Shown here piece after piece: positions 1-7,745 of a DNA stretch of 64,000 nt; positions within the stretch are counted from its first letter, which is position 1, and every line of letters starts with the position of its first letter. The DNA lies in the NCBI GenBank assembly GCA_033762375.1, contig JANRLQ010000002.1, positions 62,001 through 126,000 on the forward strand. Reading direction: 5' to 3'. The translations under genes were made by a program, and so were the position numbers. The notes under the pieces were generated by a model, which saw only the letters and a list, made by a program, of their open reading frames with translations, ran no database searches and was not told the origin of the DNA. Origin of the DNA: RDXT01 sp033762375. GTDB lineage: Bacteria > Bacteroidota > Bacteroidia > J057.

Positions 1-2
1 GG

Positions 3-1247
3 GCCTGTCAACGGTCATCATCAGAATCTTATGCGCAATATCTATTGGACAGCATAGCTGTCGACACTCTCATTCAGGGCAAGACTTCGGGATTTGAGTA
101 TGAGTTGAAGCGGCTAAACGCGGAAACTACCGAATTCATCCTTGTCTGGAAACACGATAACGATAAAATCACCTATACCGGCCCCCTTTGGGGTGATACC
201 TTAACATGTACCCTCGAGTACGACCTGGCCGATCACGATCCCCTTACCTACATTGGAAAGGCTTGGCTCAGCCAACCTTCTGGCGATCTGCCTGGCGACG
301 CTAGCATCGACTCGTTTATCGAGCACTTTTTCAATTATATCGAGCTACACGGACCCAGCAAGCTGAAATGGGGAGACAAAACATTTGAAAGCACCTGGAC
401 CCACAGCCGACCTGATAACCAGGGGGTGTTTACATGGGGTTCAGGCGACCGTTTTGATGGCACCTTTGTTGATTCTGCAGGAGCATCCATTACGCCAGTT
501 TCTATTAAGGCCAGCCGCTTGCCCTACTTCCGCCTGCAGGATTTCGAGTATGGCTATGGAAATGGACAATATTTCAATGATGAAAAAAAATATCTCTACT
601 CAGGTACTCGGCAAAAAGGCTACACGCTGGCCCAGGTGAGGGAAAACATACCCGATTCACACGTTTTTCCTGAGTTGCGGTCGATCAGAGCGGGCAAGTG
701 GTTTGGCGACGACTGCGATCCGTGTTTGCACTTAGATAAGGTGTTTTTGTTTGATGCAGAAAAAGGAAGTATCAAGGGCTCGCCACCAACGATTGATTTG
801 ACTGTGCTATTCGTCAGGTCGAGGGACTCAAAGTACGCCCTTGAACGCAACCACATCCAATTGTTGCTTTCAGGTTTGAGCCCTAAAGCCCCAGAAATTT
901 TTACCGAATACGACCAGGAAATCAACGCTCACTTTGTATATGGACCTGACAGTTCACTGAACAGTAAAATGGAAGACCTGGATTATGACCGAAGCTATGT
1001 AGAGGTCAGCGCCTTGGGCCAGTACCTCGAAACGCCTTTATTGTCAAAAACCAAAGGCGTCACCGATTTCAAGAAAGAACTCACGCCTCAATTCATGGAT
1101 GCGGTATTGGTAATAGTCGTCATACCGGGTAAGATTGCCTTCGGTAAATCGCGGCGCATTGAGCTTACCTTCGTAGAGATGAAAGGCGAGTTCAAACTGA
1201 TTGATTTTCAGACCCTTATCGCAACCACAAGAGACAAATCACTATGA
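3..1247 (+). CDS. MORN-motif protein, probable lipoprotein (5' end outside window)
   Basis: The reading frame is open from the left edge. The first in-frame codons read Ala-Cys-Gln-Arg-Ser-Ser-Ser-Glu, which looks like the end of a lipoprotein signal (cleavage before Cys), so the signal peptide is probably cut off by the window. The only in-window start would be TTG at 45, which I do not favour. Counting from that TTG, residues about 106-141 hold two glycine/aromatic MORN-like units (KLKWGDKTFESTW and GVFTWGSGDRFDGTF). MORN repeats often bind membranes or act as scaffolds. The rest is unrecognised. The stop overlaps the next gene by ATGA, indicating a two-gene operon. MORN assignment is moderate and function unknown. 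Confidence 0.6.
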   Translation, partial: ACQRSSSESYAQYLLDSIAVDTLIQGKTSGFEYELKRLNAETTEFILVWKHDNDKITYTGPLWGDTLTCTLEYDLADHDPLTYIGKAWLSQPSGDLPGDASIDSFIEHFFNYIELHGPSKLKWGDKTFESTWTHSRPDNQGVFTWGSGDRFDGTFVDSAGASITPVSIKASRLPYFRLQDFEYGYGNGQYFNDEKKYLYSGTRQKGYTLAQVRENIPDSHVFPELRSIRAGKWFGDDCDPCLHLDKVFLFDAEKGSIKGSPPTIDLTVLFVRSRDSKYALERNHIQLLLSGLSPKAPEIFTEYDQEINAHFVYGPDSSLNSKMEDLDYDRSYVEVSALGQYLETPLLSKTKGVTDFKKELTPQFMDAVLVIVVIPGKIAFGKSRRIELTFVEMKGEFKLIDFQTLIATTRDKSL

Positions 1248-1954
1248 CACGAAAAGATTTTACAAACAAAGGCCTCATCCTCGGTATTGGGCTTACAATG
1301 TACCCCCCCAGTGTAGCCCGCATTTACGATGAACAGCAGGCCATGTTTTGGGCGGTAGTAGGGCGCTTTTTGGCGAGCGTTGGTGCCACAGTATTGTCCG
1401 AACTCATTTTAAACTTTATCCAAGATAAGGGTGCTGTAGGGTCTGAGGCATGCGCCGCTGCAACAAGGAATATAACCGTTCTGCAAAACGAGACCTATCA
1501 TTTTGAGGGATCAAACGCTATTGTATTCAACAACAACTATACAGCCAATAAAGATTTTATGTACCCTGCCTTCACCGGCACCAACCAGGGCCACCTTTCC
1601 AACCTGATTTGCTATACGCTTAATGAGCCTGGGCTTACAAAAAATCCTCCTCAGGCTTTCAAGATAGCCGAAGTTGATGCCCTTCGGCGGCTAGTTGAAA
1701 ACGAGGGCTTTTCCCGCTTCGAAGTGCTTCCTCTTTCAGGGTCGCGTGGGGCAGACGACCGCCTGCTCGACTTCTGCAATGGTGCAGTGTCCTACCAATC
1801 CCGAAATGGTCTCAACGACATACGCATCTTCTTCAAATGCTTGCCCAACTCAACTACCAAATACCACGTCTACATATATGTGGACGATATTCACACGGGT
1901 AGAGAACGCTACTATAAGGATTATGTATTTGACTTAGCTCAGCCGGATAAATGA
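1244..1954 (+). CDS. hypothetical protein, translationally coupled to MORN gene
   Basis: I do not recognise this 236-aa protein. It starts at the ATG that overlaps the upstream stop (ATGA), so it is probably co-translated with the MORN protein. The first ~60 residues hold hydrophobic stretches (around 10-20 and 34-57) that could be a signal/anchor. The remainder looks globular, with several cysteines, which suits an exported location. The gene converges on the minus-strand operon with only 10 bases between the two stop codons, and I see no convincing terminator there. Confidence 0.6.
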   Translation: MTRKDFTNKGLILGIGLTMYPPSVARIYDEQQAMFWAVVGRFLASVGATVLSELILNFIQDKGAVGSEACAAATRNITVLQNETYHFEGSNAIVFNNNYTANKDFMYPAFTGTNQGHLSNLICYTLNEPGLTKNPPQAFKIAEVDALRRLVENEGFSRFEVLPLSGSRGADDRLLDFCNGAVSYQSRNGLNDIRIFFKCLPNSTTKYHVYIYVDDIHTGRERYYKDYVFDLAQPDK

Positions 1955-1964
1955 GAAGCTAACC

Positions 1965-3074
1965 TCAAGGATTAACCTTTACAATATAATACTTTGCCTG
2001 ATGAGACAGGCGTGGTGTTTCATCAAACCAACCCTCAACAATGCGATCATCATCACAAATGATGAAAAGGGTATGCTTATTCAGCATACAAATACCTTCT
2101 GCTTTATGCGGGAGAAATAATGGCTCCTCCTGTAGATGAATCCCAACCACTGGAGCATTTTCGCTCTTATTATCGAAATAGGAAATCGGCAACTGCCATA
2201 TATAAGCGCCTATGCCGGATGAAGTGGGTTCTTTTTCATAACTGGTTAGCAAATAAATACATTTTTGAGATGGATCATATGTTAGACCTGAAAGGCCAAG
2301 CGGAGTTTTTAGCTTTGAGTGTGCAGAAGGATTAAAGTGATATACAAGCTTCATGTCATTATTCAGATATATTTTCCCATTAGGCTCCTCTCGAAAAGTA
2401 ACGCGCAAAATACCAGCATGGTATTGGAAGTCTTTATAAGAAGCCCCTATCTCACGAACACCAAGAAGGAGTGTTCGTCCCGGCAGGGCGGCAATTCCCT
2501 CTATCTTGAAATATGGAGGTCCGCCTGGATAAAGAGGCTGAAGAGCATCTGATATTTGCTGGCGCAAATAGACAGAAGTTGTAGCATTATGTAAGGTATC
2601 AGGAGTAATGATATCTGCTTCTTTTGATTTTACATTATAATAAATAATGGAATTATAATTATCCCAGGAGTTATCTTTCAGATTAATGCGGTCAAACGCT
2701 GTCGTTATAAATAGGATACGGCCCTCATAACATGCCATATCTTCAATTTTCTTTGAGCCTATAATTTCAGGATTGTCCAAGTAGGTTAATGCACGCAAGC
2801 CTGAAGAGAGCGAGTCTCTATAAAGACTAAGAACGGGGCTTTTACCTGGAATATCCTTGTCACTTGCAATATATATACGCTTTCCGTCAAATGCTACTGC
2901 AGAACCCTCAAAATAAACGGGCATTTCACTTGATTGCAGCCCTGGCTCAAAGCAATCCAACAAACCATCTTTTTGTATCTCAAGTACAAAAGATCCGGGA
3001 TTTCTACCAGGCAAGTACTTGAAACTTGAGCAACTGCACAGGTAAACAGCAATAAATAAGACATAAAATTTCAT
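1965..3074 (-). CDS. beta-propeller-like lipoprotein (esterase-like phytase / DUF3616 type)
   Basis: This 369-aa protein has a lipoprotein signal peptide (hydrophobic run ending YLCSC, Cys near residue 15). The body has repeated short strand patterns: 'FEGSAVAFDGKRIYIASD', 'KIEDMACYEGRILFITT', 'KIEGIAALPGRTLLLGVRE' and 'KAEGICMLNKHTLFIICDDD'. Each pairs an E-G/E-D turn with a readout strand, as in esterase-like phytase, SdiA-regulated and DUF3616 propellers. Those families often bind or hydrolyse small molecules, but no activity can be assigned here. It is the last gene of the nine-gene operon, 23 bases after the membrane gene. Its link to the NTPase machinery is by position only. Confidence 0.6.
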   Translation of the reverse strand: MKFYVLFIAVYLCSCSSFKYLPGRNPGSFVLEIQKDGLLDCFEPGLQSSEMPVYFEGSAVAFDGKRIYIASDKDIPGKSPVLSLYRDSLSSGLRALTYLDNPEIIGSKKIEDMACYEGRILFITTAFDRINLKDNSWDNYNSIIYYNVKSKEADIITPDTLHNATTSVYLRQQISDALQPLYPGGPPYFKIEGIAALPGRTLLLGVREIGASYKDFQYHAGILRVTFREEPNGKIYLNNDMKLVYHFNPSAHSKLKTPLGLSGLTYDPSQKCIYLLTSYEKEPTSSGIGAYIWQLPISYFDNKSENAPVVGIHLQEEPLFLPHKAEGICMLNKHTLFIICDDDRIVEGWFDETPRLSHQAKYYIVKVNP

Positions 3075-3097
3075 AATACGAAGTATTAATAATGAAA

Positions 3098-3889
3098 TCA
3101 GGGTTTAGAAGGAGTGCTTGGCAAGCGATTCTCCAATTGCTTGAGCAGACCGAGGAGTGCATTTACCTGCTCAATCACCGATTGGTTAGGTTGTTCGCCA
3201 AGAGCAGATTTTTCGCCTTTCCGAAGAATGAAATTGCGCTCAGCATGTATAAGGGCGGTCATTACAGTACGATAGAGTTCAGGATCTTGATCTCTTGACT
3301 TTCTTGATGCTAGTATGGCAATCTCCCTAAGTTCAATGGTAGTGAGTTCATTCTGGTAGCTTCGGATGGCAGAGGATTTTAGCCGATAATTTTGCAGGAA
3401 AAACACTGCAACTGCCTCGATAAGTATAGTTAGAGAAAATCTGTTAATTATAGACTGAATATCCAGGTCCTCGCTTGGGTTTTGTATCTTAAGTATAACC
3501 AAAAAGCCTCCGAGAGTCATCAAAATACCTACAAATAAATGAATTTGCGCATCTCTTGTCATTATACTAAGCTGTTTTTCCAGCCTTTGCTTAATAAGAA
3601 AAAAATTGTCCTGATCTTGTTCATAATTCTTGGCAGTATCATAGTCTCGCTCTCTTCTGTTTGATGAGTCATTCAATGATGGTATGTTTTCCCGTATTGC
3701 TCTGAAAGCAGGAGGTATAATCGAAGAGAAAAAAACCGCCAATCCCAGCGAGGAAATATCGAAATCAAACGCACTGGAAAATCCAGCTGCGTATAACGCC
3801 AAACCTGAGATAATCAATAGATATGAAGGTCCGGGAAGGCGGGACCAAATTGAGCGAATCCTTGCTGGCAGCTTTGATCTTCTACTCAT
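3098..3889 (-). CDS. multi-spanning membrane protein with internal coiled segment
   Basis: I chose the ATG at 3889 (MSRRSKLPAR). The longer frame from 4021 would overlap the upstream gene by 89 bases. The 263-aa product has two hydrophobic segments near residues 22-38 and 47-60. A charged, probably helical stretch rich in Gln/Glu/Asp follows, then a second hydrophobic pair near 115-132 and 145-165, then a helical cytoplasmic tail. The second pair, flanked by charged helices, recalls the two-TM domain associated with bacterial TRADD-N proteins. That is from memory and unverified, and no TRADD-N domain is visible. It sits 43 bases after the Ppx-like gene and is probably a membrane partner of the operon's other products. 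Confidence 0.6.
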   Translation of the reverse strand: MSRRSKLPARIRSIWSRLPGPSYLLIISGLALYAAGFSSAFDFDISSLGLAVFFSSIIPPAFRAIRENIPSLNDSSNRRERDYDTAKNYEQDQDNFFLIKQRLEKQLSIMTRDAQIHLFVGILMTLGGFLVILKIQNPSEDLDIQSIINRFSLTILIEAVAVFFLQNYRLKSSAIRSYQNELTTIELREIAILASRKSRDQDPELYRTVMTALIHAERNFILRKGEKSALGEQPNQSVIEQVNALLGLLKQLENRLPSTPSKP

Positions 3890-3932
3890 TGTAATGCAGT
3901 TATCAATGTTAATACCAGGTCGAAAAAAATGG

Positions 3933-5303
3933 TCACTTGCTTTCCACAATATATCCCGTAATCCAGCCGACGTATCCATCCCGTAAAAACTGAAAACGTT
4001 TGGGGGAAGAGTAACGCTCATATTCTTCCATAATAGTCAGCAGAAGGTTGGCTCCTGCTATTATTTGCTCCGGTTTAAAATTGTTTTTTGCACGCTCGAT
4101 ATCCTGCTTCACGAGTTTCAGCATTGCTGGGTCATGAATCATTGAAAGGTCTGGATCGGTAAGTTTCTCATAATTGGTCAAAGCCAATGCTTTGAATCGC
4201 TTTACATCATCTATATAGCAGGCTACGAAGTCCTGGCCTCGTTTTTCTGGGTACATATACGTACAGAATACCCAAACAATCCCGCCAATAAGATTTACAT
4301 CTTTACGGTTTTTAAATTCAGGATTAAGGTTGAAACTCGAGCGTATTTCATCCCTAATTACCGTCTGACAGAATTGACTCGCTGCCAAATCAAGCGACTG
4401 AAAGTTCCCGGAAACTTCATTTTCAATTCTTGTAAGTATAGTCTCTGGCCCATAGGGCAATTCAAGGCATTTCAGCAATCCATTAGGGGTCTGATATACT
4501 CCTTTGGTTGTCCCACTGCCAACATCTATGGTGCTGCTGACAGGGCGAAAGCCTTTTCGGACAGTACCTATCATAACAAGCTCCCCTTCTCTGCAAAGCT
4601 TGACGATTTCTACATCACGCTGAACTATCTGAGAAATCTGGTCTTTAAGTTGGAGTAGTGACTGTCGGGCAAGCTCACCTTTCAAGTTTGACATCTCGTC
4701 AACTCCACTGCTGATCACTGCAAATATATTGTCAGCAGAAATATGATATTCACTCCTGAGTTGCCGATAGAACATTTCTACTGCTGCTACAGTAGACTTA
4801 TTGCTGGTGATTGTCAGATCCCCTGGCCTTGTTACAGAGTCACTTTCGGCCTCGATTGTAAATTTTATATCCCCTGTAGAGTTGATACGGGTACTCACAA
4901 CCACCATTTTTACACCCCTTGTTCCAATCTCTATACCACCATAACGCGGCTTATCCGATCCGACAAGCGCATCTATGGATTGGAGGTATATACTTGCACT
5001 CTGTTTTAGCCCATCAAACAACACACGGGCGCGATCTAGATACTGAATCCCTAATGCGTATTTTTCATCTCCAGCACTCAGGTACAGCTTCCCCAGCTCG
5101 TAATTAGCTATCCCCTCCCAGTATTCGTCCTGACCTTCTACAATGCTAAGTGCCTGTTTGAAGGCAGCCTCAGCCTTGCTACTGTTTTGAGCCTCCTGAC
5201 TGACACGCCCGTCATTGATCAGACGAATCGCCTCCTTGATGGATTGTGTATATCCGGATACTGTACCCAGCAAGAAAATCCAGAGAAAAAAAAGAAATTT
5301 CAT
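3933..5303 (-). CDS. exported TPR protein with Ppx/GppA-like ASKHA ATPase fold
   Basis: The start at 5303 gives a clear signal peptide (MKFLFFLWIFLLGTVSG). A 10-residue longer start would overlap the previous stop. Residues ~25-110 form TPR-like helices. From ~121 an ASKHA (sugar kinase/Hsp70/actin) fold follows: YGGIEIGTRGVKMVVV (121-136) matches the phosphate-1 hairpin and STIDVGSGTTKGVY (257-270) the phosphate-2 loop. VNLIGGIVW may be the adenosine motif. The order and spacing resemble exopolyphosphatase/pppGpp phosphatase (Ppx/GppA). The oddity is location: the fold normally works on cytoplasmic nucleotides or polyphosphate, yet this copy carries an export signal. The substrate is unknown. 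The gene lies mid-operon. Confidence 0.7.
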   Translation of the reverse strand: MKFLFFLWIFLLGTVSGYTQSIKEAIRLINDGRVSQEAQNSSKAEAAFKQALSIVEGQDEYWEGIANYELGKLYLSAGDEKYALGIQYLDRARVLFDGLKQSASIYLQSIDALVGSDKPRYGGIEIGTRGVKMVVVSTRINSTGDIKFTIEAESDSVTRPGDLTITSNKSTVAAVEMFYRQLRSEYHISADNIFAVISSGVDEMSNLKGELARQSLLQLKDQISQIVQRDVEIVKLCREGELVMIGTVRKGFRPVSSTIDVGSGTTKGVYQTPNGLLKCLELPYGPETILTRIENEVSGNFQSLDLAASQFCQTVIRDEIRSSFNLNPEFKNRKDVNLIGGIVWVFCTYMYPEKRGQDFVACYIDDVKRFKALALTNYEKLTDPDLSMIHDPAMLKLVKQDIERAKNNFKPEQIIAGANLLLTIMEEYERYSSPKRFQFLRDGYVGWITGYIVESK

Positions 5304-5326
5304 GAGTTTACGAGTCTTATAAAGTG

Positions 5327-6151
5327 TTAACAACCTAAAGCGTTATCCCGAATAAACTGTTCAATCTCGGTTATCTTATCCCTGGCCGAGGCGTCGTATG
5401 GCTTCAAATCATTTGCTTTTTCGTAATAGTCTCTCGCCTTTTCCAAATCCTGGCAATCGAACTCCCCGATAGCACCTTTGCTTTTTATAGCCGCAAACAA
5501 AACATCCCCAAGTCTCACATATCTATCAAACTCAGAGGGGCGCCTGGGGCTGGACCCGTCCGAGGGTAAAGGCCGTGGTTCTTGGCAATTCTCCGCCAGG
5601 CTAATCGCCTTTGAAGCCTCTGCCAGTATTGGGGTAATCCCTGTCGTAAAAGCCCCATCTTTGATCTGCTGTCTGGCCGAGCTGACGTGCGAAGCTGCGT
5701 TGCTTAGAATGTTGGAAGCACTAGGCTTTAACGTCTTAATACTATCCATCTTCTTCTGAATTTGCTGTAAGCGGGCATCTGCCTGGTCTATCAAGGTATC
5801 CCTGAGAGATTTTGGACACTCGCGGAAAATGCTGAGTAGCGAATCAAGAAAAACACTGGATGCCGTCGATTGCTTCCGAATTTCAGTGGATACATTTGCC
5901 CGAGCTTCAGACAGAGAATTATAGACATCGCAATTACGTGAAGGCTCAATTCCAAGAACAGAATCGATATAGCAGTACTCCTTGTACATCAATATAATAT
6001 CTCCTGAATGATCATACTTGCCATAGCTGTTGTGCCAATGTTCATAAGCCTTTTCCAGCCTCTTGCATTTGCTTTCTGGGCTGCAAAAGAGTCCATTTCC
6101 AAACAAAATACATATACATACTCCAGTGAAGAACCTAGGAATCTTTCTCAT
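5327..6151 (-). CDS. exported hypothetical protein with C-terminal TPR-like helices
   Basis: The ATG at 6151 (MRKIPRFFTG) is preferred over a GTG six bases upstream. The first ~25 residues form a signal peptide; a cysteine at the likely cleavage point (GLFCSP) leaves open lipidation, though the lipobox is not canonical. The middle is helical with heptad-like Leu/Ile spacing. A Pro/Ser/Arg-rich linker near residues 190-205 precedes a TPR-like unit (DLEKARDYYEKANDLKPYDAS). Several cysteines fit a periplasmic protein. It is 11 bases after the TM/LRR gene and 23 before the Ppx-like gene, so it may be a periplasmic adaptor. Family not recognised. Confidence 0.6.
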   Translation of the reverse strand: MRKIPRFFTGVCICILFGNGLFCSPESKCKRLEKAYEHWHNSYGKYDHSGDIILMYKEYCYIDSVLGIEPSRNCDVYNSLSEARANVSTEIRKQSTASSVFLDSLLSIFRECPKSLRDTLIDQADARLQQIQKKMDSIKTLKPSASNILSNAASHVSSARQQIKDGAFTTGITPILAEASKAISLAENCQEPRPLPSDGSSPRRPSEFDRYVRLGDVLFAAIKSKGAIGEFDCQDLEKARDYYEKANDLKPYDASARDKITEIEQFIRDNALGC

Positions 6152-6162
6152 AGTCACAAAGC

Positions 6163-7734
6163 TTAGGGGGTTAAGAGTGAAGTATCGATATAAAAACGAG
6201 GGTTTTCATCGTGTCTGGTTTTTATTAAGTATCTCAGGTCTCCGGGAGTAACTCCACGACATCCTTTGATGATTAATGTGTCCAGACCGCTGAACCTCCT
6301 GAGCAAGTTTTCGATATTGCTCTTATCAAGCGAAGATCTATTGATGTTTAAATATGAGAGTTCTTTCATGTCGGGGAGATATTCAATATCTTCGTTATTA
6401 AAACTAGGCAATACCAACCGATCCAAACTACGCATTTGTTTGATATGAATTTCTTGTATATTTGATTGTGAAAAGCGAGTATTATATTTTTCATTATAAG
6501 AAGATATAAAACCTATTTGAGTTTCATACGAAATTTTTTTCCACCATGATGTTGGTGTTGGCCGGAAAAAATATAAAATATAGCTAAATATTGCTAATAC
6601 TATTATTATCAGAACCCATGATAGCGAGTGTTTTATGCCAGAGTTATTCATATTTGCATATGTTGGTGTGGTACTCAATGGTTCCTGTATGTAAATTTTT
6701 TCTTCCTCTGAATCCTGAGTGTCTGCTTGAATTGATATTTTTCCTTCTGCCTCTACTTCCGACTTGTAACTCGCAAAAAGACCTTCAAAAGCAGCATTGA
6801 GCAGGTCTTTTTCTTCGTAGGAGTATCCACGAATATTATACTTGTTTCTTTTTATATGTTCGTCTAGTACTTTATTTCTGAGCTTAACTCCAATAACAGC
6901 GGATATTGAGTTTTCACTATCAATACGGGCTTCAAGTGTTTTGTCTATTTGCGTTATTTCATGATTTACTGCTTGCCAAAACCCAGTTTTACTCGCATAG
7001 TAGCTATTTAATATAGCTCTTGCAAAATCGCTTGGATCAAGGTGTATGGTTTCTTTTTGGCTTCCATGCAACTCAATACCGACATAAAGCGGCTCGCCTC
7101 GTTCTAATTGGTTTATCCATGTATCAAATTCTCCTTTATAGCGATCTACATTCAAAACTGTATCATCAATAGGGATGCCTGCCCTCCCCTTGTAGCGCTC
7201 CTTTAGGAGCTTTTTCAAAACATCTTTGCTATTGTTCAGGATATTTTCCATTTCAAACGCATGATCAATAATGGGAATCTGGCCATTAAGAGAAGACAGC
7301 ACTTTGACTCTCAAACTCCGATTTACACGCTGGAGAACTAAGGTATATTTCTTCCCCTCAAGTTCCTTATTTTGTACATGATACGCTGCCAGCAACACAT
7401 CGGGAATAGATGGAATTTTCTTGTACTGCTGCACATCGGCAGAATGAATTACATCTGCAACTTTATTTGCTTGATTCTTGCTTATACTGCTATCATCGAA
7501 AAAAATCACAAAAAAAGCTTTACCGTTATCGCTACTGAATACTTTGCAAGGGTCATGAAACATTTTTTCACATGCTTGCTCAAAATCTGGCTGGTCTAAT
7601 TCGTAAAAATTGGATGGCAATGTTAATATTTTACCAGAAAGCACTTCTCTCGCCTCCCTGTCTAAAGAAGCCGAATCATCAATTCTGATCGCATAACGAT
7701 CGTGAGAAAGCCATATTCCAATGATGTGCTGCAT
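6163..7734 (-). CDS. single-TM protein with large cytoplasmic domain and LRR-like C-terminus
   Basis: The start is the ATG at 7734 (a TTG two codons upstream is possible). The 523-aa product begins IIGIWLSHDRYAIRI, which resembles a degenerate actin/Hsp70-fold phosphate-1 hairpin, but the later ATPase motifs are not evident. Residues 371-390 form one strong TM helix (WVLIIIVLAIFSYILYFF). The C-terminal ~130 residues contain leucine-rich-like units (MKELSYLNINRSSLDKSNIENLL and GLDTLIIKGCRGV). Predicted topology is cytoplasmic N-domain and periplasmic LRR tail, so it could couple the cytoplasmic ATPases to the envelope proteins of the same operon. It lies 11 bases after the 1151-aa ASKHA gene. 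Function is inferred from layout only. Confidence 0.65.
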   Translation of the reverse strand: MQHIIGIWLSHDRYAIRIDDSASLDREAREVLSGKILTLPSNFYELDQPDFEQACEKMFHDPCKVFSSDNGKAFFVIFFDDSSISKNQANKVADVIHSADVQQYKKIPSIPDVLLAAYHVQNKELEGKKYTLVLQRVNRSLRVKVLSSLNGQIPIIDHAFEMENILNNSKDVLKKLLKERYKGRAGIPIDDTVLNVDRYKGEFDTWINQLERGEPLYVGIELHGSQKETIHLDPSDFARAILNSYYASKTGFWQAVNHEITQIDKTLEARIDSENSISAVIGVKLRNKVLDEHIKRNKYNIRGYSYEEKDLLNAAFEGLFASYKSEVEAEGKISIQADTQDSEEEKIYIQEPLSTTPTYANMNNSGIKHSLSWVLIIIVLAIFSYILYFFRPTPTSWWKKISYETQIGFISSYNEKYNTRFSQSNIQEIHIKQMRSLDRLVLPSFNNEDIEYLPDMKELSYLNINRSSLDKSNIENLLRRFSGLDTLIIKGCRGVTPGDLRYLIKTRHDENPRFYIDTSLLTP

Positions 7735-7745
7735 GGGCAATGGGA

